Positions 24,241-35,109 of a stretch of 64,000 nt of DNA are shown piece after piece (the stretch's first letter is position 1; each line of letters begins with the position of its first letter). A program made the translations under genes and the position numbers. Source of the DNA: Odontesthes bonariensis (Eukaryota > Chordata > Actinopteri > Atheriniformes > Atherinopsidae). Under the pieces are notes generated by a model that ran no database searches, was not told the DNA's origin, and saw nothing but the letters and a program-made list of their open reading frames with translations. Location: contig NC_134521.1 in the NCBI RefSeq assembly GCF_027942865.1, forward strand, positions 327,001-391,000. Reading direction: 5' to 3'.

Positions 24241-24387
24241 ACCCTGGTTACAATGGTGACACAAAAAACCAGACAGTGGAATCAGGCCTCGCTGAGAATG
24301 TTTTACTGTTTCAGGTGTTCGTCATGTTTCATACATCAGTGACCACATATATGTCAGTGTGATGTCATCACGGTGCTGCAGGCGTTG

Positions 24388-27300
24388 TCATGGTGACGGG
24401 GAAACAGCCATCACTGAGAGGACCGTGGGGTTAGCTCCGCCCACATGTAGCACTGTGGGAGGGGTGTTAGCGTAATGCACCGGTAAGAAGGTGGAGCTGG
24501 GTGCAGGCAGGAGCACCTGGATGAAACGGCCCGTTTCTGGATCCAGCAGCATCTTCCTGCGAGGCTGAGGCGTGTCCAGGTAAAAGCTCCGCCCACTCCT
24601 AGGGTCAAACAACAGCAGGTGTGGTTGCTGCTCCACAGGTTGGGAATGGCCCCGCCCACCTCCTTCACCTGAGGTTCTGGCCCAGTCCGGCTGGTCTGAG
24701 GAACTTTCCGTAGACCCGTTCTGGTCCAGGTGGAGGGTTGAAGCAGGCGGCAGGTAGCTCAGGGGGCCGAGGACGAACGAGGCCGTGCCCAGGTGAGGGT
24801 GCAGGCCGGGGGGGAAGGGGTGCAGGGCGGTGTGGGTGTAGAACCAGGGGTGGAGCACCTGCACCTGAGCGGACTCCCCCCGCAGGGAGCTCTGTTCCCG
24901 GGCGGCGGGCTTCCTGGGAGGAGGCGGCCGGATGGAGGTCGCCGATCTCCCTGATTGGCTGAGCTCCGTCAGGGTGGGGGCGGGGCTTAATGTTCTGCCT
25001 GGACAGGTGATGTCACCGGCTCTTGTGATGATTGGCTCGCTGCCTCGTCTCCGCTGCCATCTGACGGCGTCGCTCTGCTTCTCAGTCTGCGGTTTGCTGG
25101 AAGATGCGGTGACTATGGCAACGGGGCCTTTGATCCCCACGGCCTGCTGGTAGGTGGGGGGCGGGCTTTCCTCTGAGCCAATCATCTTGAAGCTCGCTGG
25201 CCCATCGTGGCTGTAGGTGTGTTTGACCAAACTTCTGACGTCCCGGACTGAGTGAACCGGAGCTCTGAGCACACCTGCCCCTGCAGGCTGAGGGAGGGCA
25301 ACACCTGGGGCAGGTGGGACCTCACTCGTCTTCTTCAGGTGGTTTGTTGGACCGTTGCTTTGCTCGACCTGCATCTTCTTTGACAGGACGTTCTTAATGA
25401 TGCAGGACGCCATCTTTGTTTTGGTTTCATCCAGGGACAAAGATTTCTGAAGATGTCGAGAGTTTCCTCCAACTGGTAACCCTGAAACCAAAGGGAACCA
25501 GGTTAGACCGGAATCTGTAACCAAAGGGGGACCAGGTTAGACCTGAATCTGTAACCAAAGGGGGACCAGGTTAGACCGGAATCTGTAACCAAAGGGGGAC
25601 CAGGTTAGACCTGAATCTGTAACCAAAGGGGGACCAGGTTAGACCGGAATCTGTAACCAAAGGGGAACCAGGTTAGACCTGAATCTGTAACCAAAGGGGG
25701 ACCAGGTTAGACCTGAATCTGTAACCAAAGGGAACCAGGTTAGACCGGAATCTGTAACCAAAGGGGGACCAGGTTAGACCTGAATCTGTAACCAAAGGGG
25801 AACCAGGTTAGACCTGAATCTGTAACCAAAGGGGAACCAGGTTAGACCTGAATCTGTAACCAAAGGGAACCAGGTTAGACCGGAATCTGTAACCAAAGGG
25901 GGACCAGGTTAGACCTGAATCTGTAACCAAAGGGGAACCAGGTTAGACCTGAATCTGTAACCAAAGGGGAACCAGGTTAGACCTGAATCTGTAACCAAAG
26001 GGGGACCAGGTTAGACCTGAATCTGTAACCAAAGGGGAACCAGGTTAGACCTGAATCTGTAACCAAAGGGGAACCAGGTTAGACCTGAATCTGTAACCAA
26101 AGGGGAACCAGGTTAGACCTGAATCTGTAACCAAAGGGGGACCAGGTTAGACCTGAATCTGTAACCAAAGGGGGACCAGGTTAGACCGGAATCTGTAACC
26201 AAAGGGGGACCAGGTTAGACCGGAATCTGTAACCAAAGGGGAACCAGGTTAGACCTGAATCTGTAACCAAAGGGGGACCAGGTTAGACCGGAATCTGTAA
26301 CCAAAGGAAAACCAAGGAGGTGGGGCTTATACAGGAGGTGGGGCTTATACAGGGGTGGGGCTTATACCGAATGTTGGGCTTATACAGGGGGTGGGGCTTA
26401 TATAGGGGGTGGGGCTTATACAGGAGGTGGGGCTTATATAGGGGTGGGGCTTATACCGAATGTGGGGCTTATACAGGGGGTGGGGCTTATACAGGAGGTG
26501 GGGCTTATACAGGGGTGGGGCTTATACCGAAGGTGGGGCTTATACAGGGGGTGGGGCTTATATAGGGGGTGGGGCTTATACAGGGGTGGGGCTTATACCG
26601 AATGTGGGGCTTATACAGGGGGTGGGGCTTATACAGGGGGTGGGGCTTATATAGGGGGTGGGGCTTATACAGGAGGTGGGGCTTATACAGGGGTGGGGCT
26701 TATACCGAATGTGGGGCTTATACAGGGGGTGGGGCTTATACAGGAGGTGGGGCTTATACAGGGGTGGGGCTTATACCGAAGGTGGGGCTTATACAGGGGG
26801 TGGGGCTTATATAGGGGGTGGGGCTTATATAGGGGGTGGGGCTTATACAGGAGGTGGGGCTTATACAGGGGGTGGGGCTTATACAGGAGGTGGGGCTTAT
26901 ACAGGAGGTGGGGCTTATATAGGGGGTGGGGCTTATACAGGGGGTGGGGCTTATACAGGAGGTGGGGCTTATACAGGAGGTTGGCTTATACAGGAGGTGG
27001 GGCTTATACATAAGGTGGGGCTTATACAGGGGGTGGGGCTTATACATAAGGTGGGGCTTATACAGAAGGTGGGGCTTATACAGGAGGTGGGGCTTATACA
27101 GGGGGTGGGGCTTATACAGGATGTGGGGCTTATACAGGGGGTGGGGCTTATACAGGGGGTGGGGCTTATACAGGGGGTGGGGCTTATACAAGGGGTGGGG
27201 CTTATACAGAAGGTGGGGCTTATACAGGGGGTGGGGCTTATACATAAGGTGGGGCTTATACAGAAGGTGGGGCTTATACAGGAGGTGGGGCTTATACAGG

Positions 27301-30300
27301 GGGTGGGGCTTATACAGGAGGTGGGGCTTATACAGGGGGTGGGGCTTATACAGGGGGTGGGGCTTATACAAGGGGTGGGGCTTATACAGAAGGTGGGGCT
27401 TATACAGGGGGTGGGGCTTATACATAAGGTGGGGCTTATACAGAAGGTGGGGCTTATACAGGGGGTGGGGCTTATACAGAAGGTGGGGCTTATACAGGGG
27501 GTGGGGCTTATACATAAGGTGGGGCTTATACAGGGGGTGGGGCTTATACAGAAGGTGGGGCTTATACAGGAGGTGGGGCTTATACACAAGGTGGGGCTTA
27601 TACAGGGGGTGGGGCTTATACATAAGGTGGGGCTTATACACGAGTGGCGCTTATACATAAGGTGGGTCTTATACAGAAGGTGGGGCTTATACAGGAGGTG
27701 GGGCTTATACAGGGGGTGGGGCTTATACATAAGGTGGGGCTTATACAGAAGGTGGGGCTTATACAGGAGGTGGGGCTTATACAGGAGGTGGGGCTTATAC
27801 AGGGGGTGGGGCTTATACAGGGGGTGGGGCTTATACATAAGGTGGGGCTTATACAGGGGGTGGGGCTTATACAGGGGGTGGGGCTTATACATAAGGTGGG
27901 GCTTATACAGAAGGTGGGGCTTATACAGGAGGTGGGGCTTATACAGGGGGTGGGGCTTATACAGGGGGTGGGGCTTATACATAAGGTGGGGCTTATACAG
28001 AAGGTGGGGCTTATACAGGAGGTGGGGCTTATACAGAAGGTGGGGCTTATACAGGGGGTGGGGCTTATACAGGAGGTGGGGCTTATACAGGGGGTGGGGC
28101 TTATACAGGGGGTGGGGCTTATACAAGGGGTGGGGCTTATACAGAAGGTGGGGCTTATACAGGGGGTGGGGCTTATACATAAGGTGGGGCTTATACAGAA
28201 GGTGGGGCTTATACAGGGGGTGGGGCTTATACAGAAGGTGGGGCTTATACAGGAGGTGGGGCTTATACACAAGGTGGGGCTTATACAGGGGGTGGGGCTT
28301 ATACATAAGGTGGGGCTTATACACGAGTGGCGCTTATACATAAGGTGGGTCTTATACAGAAGGTGGGGCTTATACAGGAGGTGGGGCTTATACAGGGGGT
28401 GGGGCTTATACATAAGGTGGGGCTTATACAGAAGGTGGGGCTTATACAGAAGGTGGGGCTTATACAGGGGGTGGGGCTTATACAGGGGGTGGGGCTTATA
28501 CATAAGGTGGGGCTTATACAGGGGGTGGGGCTTATACAGAAGGTGGGGCTTATACAGGAGGTGGGGCTTATACACAAGGTGGGGCTTATACAGGGGGTGG
28601 GGCTTATACATAAGGTGGGGCTTATACAGGGGGTGGGGCTTATACAGGGGGTGGGGCTTATACACAAGGTGGGGCTTATACAGGGGGTGGGGCTTATACA
28701 TAAGGTGGGGCTTATACACGAGTGGCGCTTATACATAAGGTGGGGCTTATACAGGAGGTGGGGCTTATACAGGAGGTTGGGCTTATACATAAGGTGGGTC
28801 TTATACAGAAGGTGGGGCTTATACAGGAGGTGGGGCTTATACAGGGGGTGGGGCTTATACATAAGGTGGGGCTTATACAGAAGGTGGGGCTTATACAGGA
28901 GGTGGGGCTTATACAGGGGGTGGGGCTTATACATAAGGTGGGGCTTATACAGAAGGTGGGGCTTATACAGGAGGTGGGGCTTATACAGAAGGTGGGGCTT
29001 ATACAGGGGGTGGGGCTTATACAGGAGGTGGGGCTTATACAGGAGGTGGGGCTTATACAGGAGGTTGGGCTTATACAGGAGGTGGGGCTTATACAGAAGG
29101 TGGGGCTTATACAGGAGGTGGGGCTTATACAGAAGGTGGGGCTTATATAGGGGGTGGGGCTTATACAGGAGGTTGGGCTTATACAGGAGGTGGGGCTTAT
29201 ACAGGGGGTGGGGCTTATACAGGAGGTGGGGCTTATACAGGAGGTGGGGCTTATACAGGAGGTTGGGCTTATACAGGAGGTGGGGCTTATACAGGGGGTG
29301 GGGCTTATACAGGAGGTGGGGCTTATACAGGAGGTGGGGCTTATACAGGACGTGGGGCTTATACAGGGGGTGGGGCTTATACAGGAGGTGGGGCTTATAC
29401 AGGAGGTGGGGCTTATACATAAGGTGGGGCTTATACAGAAGGTGGGGCTTATACAGGAGGTGGGGCTTATACAGGGGGTGGGGCTTATACATAAGGTGGG
29501 GCTTATACAGGAGGTGGGGCTTATACAGGAGGTGGGGCTTATACAGGGGGTGGGGCTTATACAGGAGGTGGGGCTTATACAGGAGGTGGGGCTTATACAG
29601 GAGGTGGGGCTTATACAGGGGGTGGGGCTTATACAGGAGGTGGGGCTTATACAGGAGGTGGGGCTTATACAGGAGGTGGGGCTTATACAGGAGGTTGGGC
29701 TTATACATAAGGTGGGGCTTATACAGAAGGTGGGGCTTATACAGGAGGTGGGGCTTATACAGAAGGTGGGGCTTATACAGAAGGTGGGGCTTATATAGGG
29801 GGTGGGGCTTATACAGGAGGTTGGGCTTATACAGGAGGTGGGGCTTATACAGGGGGTGGGGCTTATACAGGAGGTGGGGCTTATACAGGAGGTGGGGCTT
29901 ATACAGGAGGTTGGGCTTATACAGGAGGTGGGGCTTATACAGGGGGTGGGGCTTATACAGGAGGTGGGGCTTATACAGGAGGTGGGGCTTATACAGGACG
30001 TGGGGCTTATACAGGAGGTGGGGCTTATACAGGGGATGGGGCTTATACAGGGGGTGGGGCTTATACAGGAGGTGGGGCTTATACAGGGGATGGGGCTTAT
30101 ACAGGGGGTGGGGCTTATACAGGAGGTGGGGCTTATACAGGGGGTGGGGCTTATACAGGAGGTGGGGCTTATACAGGAGGTGGGGCTTATACAGGAGGTG
30201 GGGCTTATAAAGGGGGTGGGGCTTATACAGGAGGTGGGGCTTATACAGGGGGTGGGGCTTATACAGGAGGTGGGGCTTATACAGGAGGTGGGGCTTATAC

Positions 30301-32824
30301 AAGGGGTGGGGCTTATACCGAAGGTGGGGCTTATACAGGAGGTGGGGCTTATTAGCAGGTGAAAAGAAGAGCATCATTTGTTGAAAGTTGAGGTTCTTTT
30401 ACCCTGACTGGCCCCTGCGACCAGGCCCCGGTAGAACCTGTGGTTGTCAGCTCCACCTGTGTGGAAGGAGGCGGGAACACTGTGTTGCCGTAGCAACAGG
30501 TCGTGGCGGTGGTGGAGTCCTTTCTCTCCGTCAGCTGATCCATGGCTCAGCATCACCTGGACAGGTCCACATATGAACAGATGTGTTAGCAGACAGGAGC
30601 ACATATGAACAGATGTGTTAACAGATGTGTTAGCAGACAGGAGCACATATGAACAGATGTGTTAACAGACAGGAGCACATATGAACAGATGTGTTAGCAG
30701 ACAGGAGCACATATGAACAGATGTGTTAACAGACAGGAGCACATATGAACAGATGTGTTAGCAGACAGGAGCACATATGAACAGATGTGTTAACAGATGT
30801 GTTAGCAGACAGGAGCACATATGAACAGATGTGTTAACAGACAGGAGCACATATGAACAGATGTGTTAACAGATGTGTTAGCAGACAGGAGCACATATGA
30901 ACAGATGTGTTAACAGACAGGAGCACATATGAACAGATGTGTTAACAGATGTGTTAACAGATGTGTTAGCAGACAGGAGCACATATGAACAGATGTGTTA
31001 GCAGACAGGAGCACATATGAACAGATGTGTTAGCAGACAGGAGCACATATGAACAGATGTGTTAACAGACAGGAGCACATATGAACAGATGTGTTAACAG
31101 ACAGGAGCACATATGAACAGATGTGTTAGCAGACAGGAGCACATATGAACAGATGTGTTAGCAGATGTGTTAACAGATGTGTTAGCAGACAGGAGCACAT
31201 ATGAACAGATGTGTTAACAGACAGGAGCACATATGAACAGATGTGTTAGCAGATGTGTTAACAGATGTGTTAGCAGACAGGAGCACATATGAACAGATGT
31301 GTTAACAGACAGGAGCACATATGAACAGATGTGTTAACAGATGTGTTAACAGATGTGTTAGCAGACAGGAGCACATATGAACAGATGTGTTAGCAGACAG
31401 GAGCACATATGAACAGATGTGTTAACAGATGTGTTAACAGACAGGAGCACATATGAACAGATGTGTTAACAGATGTGTTAGCAGACAGGAGCACATATGA
31501 ACAGATGTGTTAACAGATGTGTTAGCAGACAGGAGCACATATGAACAGATGTGTTAACAGACAGGTGAACAGATGTGTTAACAGATGTGTTAGCAGACAG
31601 GAGCACATATGAACAGATGTGTTAGCAGACAGGAGCACATATGAACAGATGTGTTAACAGACAGGAGCACATATGAACAGATGTGTTAACAGATGTGTTA
31701 GCAGACAGGAGCACATATGAACAGATGTGTTAACAGACAGGTGAACAGATGTGTTAACAGATGTGTTAGCAGACAGGAGCACATATGAACAGATGTGTTA
31801 GCAGACAGGAGCACATATGAACAGATGTGTTAACAGACAGGAGCACATATGAACAGATGTGTTAACAGATGTGTTAACAGACAGGAGCACATATGAACAG
31901 ATGTGTTAACAGATGTGTTAGCAGACAGGAGCACATATGAACAGATGTGTTAACAGACAGGAGCACATATGAACAGATATGTTAACAGACAGGTGAACAG
32001 ATGTGTTAGCAGACAGGAGCACATATGAACAGATGTGTTAACAGACAGGAGCACATATGAACAGATATGTTAACAGACAGGTGAACAGATGTGTTAACAG
32101 ACAGGAGCACATATGAACAGATGTGTTAACAGACAGGAGCACATATGAACAGATGTGTTAGCAGACAGGAGCACATATGAACAGATGTGTTAACAGATGT
32201 GTTAACAGACAGGAGCACATATGAACAGATGTGTTAACAGACAGGAGCACATATGAACAGATGTGTTAACAGACAGGAGCACATATGAACAGATGTGTTA
32301 GCAGATGTGTTAACAGATGTGTTAACAGACAGGAGCACATATGAACAGATGTGTTAACAGATGTGTTAACAGACAGGAGCACATATGAACAGATGTGTTA
32401 ACAGATGTGTTAACAGACAGGAGCACATATGAACAGATGTGTTAACAGATGTGTTAACAGGTAAGACAGGCTCATTAACCTGGTTTATGATGTCGTCTTC
32501 TTCTTTCTTCCTCAGCTGAATCTGTCGTTTAGGGACCATCTTCGGGTCCCCCCCCTCCCTCTTTCGTACCTGGAGAACAGGTAACAGGTGAGAATAGATG
32601 GAGCCGGAGCAAAATCATCAATGAATTATTATCAATTATTACATTATTAATAATTACAGCAACAGACAAATCACAACAAGATCACACGAACCAACTATTT
32701 TTACTTTTTTGAGCTGAGATTAAGGTTTTATTTATTCTGCAACAAACAAAGAGGAAGTGACGGAAATCAGCTGACCCATCACTGACTTACTTACTTACTA
32801 ACTGACTTACTTACTTACTTACTA

Positions 32825-32865
<41 letters not shown>

Positions 32866-34403
32866 GTTTGTTAATTTGTTGCTCAGTCAGTGAAACAGTT
32901 GGTTACTTAGTTCAGTAAATTAGCTATCTATTTAGTCAATGAAACAGTCAGGTATGAAGCCAGTTAAAAGGTTAGTCAACAAGGTCGTTAATAAGCCAGT
33001 TAGCTAGCTAGTTATTGAATGAATTAGTTTTATTGCTTGTTAGTCAATCAAACAACCAGACAGTAAGTAGGTTAGGTAGCGACTTGATCAGTCAGTCAGT
33101 TAGTGAGTTCCTTGGTTTGTAAGTCAGTTAGTCAGTGGCTAGTTAGTTTATCAGTCAGTGAGTTAGCTGGTTAGGTAGCTAGCTAGGCCATGACATGGTT
33201 GGTCATGTCAGTTCAATAAAAAAGCCAACAGAGGGAACTTTACTTGAACACTTCTGTCTGATCAGGACTCTGTGACAGTGGGAAGAAAGAACTTAATTTC
33301 CCAGGAGAAATCTCCAAAAGAATCAGAACAACAACAAACAATAAGCACAAGACAGGAATGACTTGTTGTTAGTCAGGCGAGTTCCCGCGAATTGGATTAG
33401 CTTGAGGAATTAGCCAACGGATAATGCTAATCAATGAGCTCTGTGGTTCGTTAGCTCCTCCTGTTTGTTAGCTCCTCTTGTTCGTTAGTTCCTCCTGTTT
33501 CCTGTGTGCTCTGTAATTCGTTAGCTCCTCCTTTTCGTTAGCTCCTCCTGTTCGTTAGCTCCTCCTGTTCGTTAGCTCCTAATGTTCGTTAGCTCCTCCC
33601 GTTCGTTAGCTCCTCCTGTTCGTTAGCTCCTCCTGTTCGTTAGCTCCTAACGTTCGTTAGCTCCTCCCGTTCGTTAGCTCCTCCTGTTCGTTAGCTCCTC
33701 CTGTTCGTTAGCTCCTCCTGTATGTTAGCTCCTCCTGGTTCGTTAGCTCCTCTTGTTCGTTAGCTCCTCCTGTTCGTTAGCTCCTCCTGTTCGTTAGCTC
33801 CTCCTGTTCGTTAGCTCCTCCTGTATGTTAGCTCCTCCTGTTCGTTTGCTCCTCCTGTTTTGTTAGCTCCTCTCGACTCTTATCATCGTATCTCACTCTG
33901 TAAACCCTACCAGACTCCACTCTAGCATCTGTTTGTTGGAGTATTTGGGTGTTCAGACTGGCTAACTCTCCATCTCCTGATGGTGTTCCAGGTCTTCCTG
34001 CTTCAGGGATAACGGTACATGTAACAGAAGTGGACTTTTTGGATTGAATTGGAATGCATCTTTGAACTAAGATGACGTTTATTGTAATTCGAATATTTCA
34101 GATGAGATAAAAACTGACCTGCGTTTCCATGGTAACATCGACGCACCCGAAGCCGCTCTCAGGATCGGACTCTTCGTTATCAGATGGGAGGATGACGGAG
34201 GGAGAGAAGTGGAGTGAGAGATCCTCCTCCGACCAGTCGCTGAGGCTGCCTTCATCCTCCTCCTCTTTGGAGAGGACGTCCAGGTAGGCCGGCCCCCAGG
34301 TGAGCTCAGAGCCCAGAGTGGGAGGAGCTTGTGTTTCAGGTAGCAGGTCGGCCTCAGGGCAGCGATGTGCACTGAAGGCTTTCCTCCCTCCTCTGCTGCT
34401 CAT
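24388..34403 (-). CDS. prob1: prob1-like proline-rich protein (four exons)
   Basis: Four exons on the - strand join in frame: 34403-34119 (ATG), 32569-32480, 30556-30403 and 25481-24388 (stop). All have GT-AG borders, giving about 540 residues. The cellular role is unknown. Exon 1 is acidic (SKEEEDEGSLSDWSEEDLSL); exon 2 encodes basic MVPKRQIQLRKKEEDDI; exon 4 is proline-rich with a PPPTY WW-ligand motif (about residue 284) and RPPPPRKP. Near residues 465-502 it has LLFDPRSGRSFYLD and KMLLDPETGRFIQVLLP, which resembles the DUF4585 C-terminal domain of PROB1 and C4orf54. PROB1 is a near neighbour of SLC23A1 in human, which supports the name, although here the two genes are convergent. The first visible exon has an acceptor at 34430-34431 and 26 bases before the ATG with no in-frame stop, so an upstream exon exists and coding might extend. 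Introns 2 and 3 are mostly minisatellite. C4orf54-like is the alternative. Confidence 0.72.
25484..26313. repeat. 34-bp minisatellite built from a splice-acceptor-like sequence
   Basis: About 24 copies of ACCAAAGGGGG, ACCAGGTTAGACC, TGAATCTGTA (34 bp together; some units 32-33 bp, some CGGAATC). Read on the - strand, the sense strand of the prob1-like gene, each unit contains CCCCCTTTGGTTACAG. The real acceptor of exon 25481-24388 is TTCCCTTTGGTTTCAG, and the array starts there. Confidence 0.95.
26316..30354. repeat. 18-bp G-rich minisatellite
   Basis: About 224 copies of GGTGGGGCTTATACAGGA, with variants ACAGGGG, ACATAA, ACAGAA, ACACAA and TATAGGGG. It follows the 34-bp array directly and fills the rest of intron 3 of the prob1-like gene. 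Because 18 is a multiple of 3 and the unit lacks stops in most frames, both strands show very long open frames (for example 26658-28343 and 28317-30377 complement). These are artefacts. Confidence 0.97.
30567..32461. repeat. Minisatellite filling an intron of the prob1-like gene
   Basis: A 32-bp unit (ACATATGAACAGATGTGTTA then GCAGACAGGAGC) interleaved with a 14-bp unit AACAGATGTGTTAG/A. It occupies nearly the whole 1923-bp intron between exons 32569-32480 and 30556-30403. The unit continues the intronic sequence directly upstream of the acceptor (sense strand ...TTCATATGTGGACCTGTCCAG). Confidence 0.95.
32783..32864. repeat. ACTT microsatellite
   Basis: (ACTT)n with two AACT interruptions in intron 1 of the prob1-like gene. 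Confidence 0.95.
32865..33215. repeat. Degenerate GTTAGTCAGT low-complexity tract
   Basis: A diffuse low-complexity tract rich in TTAGTCAGT, AGTTAGTTA and GCTAGCTAG. It probably descends from the neighbouring tetranucleotide repeat. No coding signal is seen. Confidence 0.6.
33428..33875. repeat. 17-bp GTTCGTTAGCTCCTCCT minisatellite
   Basis: About 24 copies of GTTCGTTAGCTCCTCCT with a few changes (CTAAT, CTAAC, TATG, TTTT), in intron 1 of the prob1-like gene. One interruption near 33497-33525 carries TTTCCTGTGTGCTCTGTAAT. Confidence 0.93.
33962..34093 (+). mobile_element. Internally deleted L2-derived fragment
   Basis: Bases around 33975-34034 resemble ORF1 of the LINE at 37240-37300 (shared GGTACATGTAACA and flanks). 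Bases 34036-34093 resemble the LINE's extreme 3' end at 41965-42045 (GAATTGGA, then TAAGATGACGTTTATTGTAA). The middle of the element is missing. It lies in intron 1 of the prob1-like gene. The left limit is uncertain. Confidence 0.55.
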
Positions 34404-34721
34404 GGTTTGTTTAAAGGGAATCTGTTGATCTGTGGAGGAAACATAAAGCAGATGTTTGGTTTCCTGTTCAAAGGCTGGTGTACAGATTCTCCATCATCCA
34501 GGTCATCGTAACCCTGAAGCTCAAATAAGAACCGTGATGAAGAACAACCCACAGAAGGAAGGCGGAGCCTAAACCTAACTGACTCAACTACAGGAAAAGC
34601 TCTGAAATGGAAAGTTTTGTAAAATACTTGTGTCCAAACTTTGGTTCTGATTTCAGTTTCTGTTTAGGTGAAAATAAACAAACAAAACTTTATATTTATA
34701 AACAATCAATACTCTAACCTG

Positions 34722-34862
34722 GTTCTGGCTTCAGCTCAGGACCGGGTCCGGGTAGTGATCCAGTTCAACCTGAACCAGAAATGATCTCAGACCTGTTCAG
34801 ACCTGTTCAGGAGATCCCGGTTCTGGCTTCAGATCAGGACCGGGTCCGAGTAGTGATCCAGG
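34722..34862. repeat. Direct duplication of a GGTTCTGGCTTCAG segment
   Basis: About 43 bp (GGTTCTGGCTTCAGCTCAGG, then ACCGGGTCCGGGTAGTGATC) at 34722-34765 returns at 34820-34862 with few changes, upstream of the prob1-like gene. There is no coding signal in 34432-34960. Confidence 0.75.
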
Positions 34863-34968
34863 AGCTGACTCAGACCTGTTCTGTGGCGTCCTTGTGCCGG
34901 TCTGATGCTGACCCAGCTGAGTCCTCAGCGCCTGACTGCAGCAGAGGGTGGAGGCGGGAGGTGTTTCT

Positions 34969-35085
34969 GAGAGACCTCCAGATAAACAGGGAGAGAGAGA
35001 GCGGGTGTCGGGCTGCAGGTTCTATTCCTGGAGGTGACTGACAGCCAGGCCTGTGCTCCCTCTCCTGTTTATCTGGAGGTCTCTC
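34969..35085. repeat. Foldback with perfect 22-bp arms
   Basis: GAGAGACCTCCAGATAAACA plus GG at 34969-34990 is perfectly complementary to 35064-35085, with a 73-bp loop. It lies directly next to the A-rich array starting near 35110. It could be the end of a foldback element. Confidence 0.85.
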
Positions 35086-35109
35086 GCCCTCTGAGACACA
35101 CATGCCGAC

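Noticed and set aside
26320-30377. Long frames GLIQEVGLIQGV (+) and YKPHLLYKPHP (-)
   Set aside because: Same cause, the 18-bp G-rich array in an intron of the prob1-like gene.
30567-32461. Regular repeat-spacer look of a CRISPR array
   Set aside because: The spacers are themselves repeats (14-bp units), no cas genes exist, and the context is a vertebrate intron.
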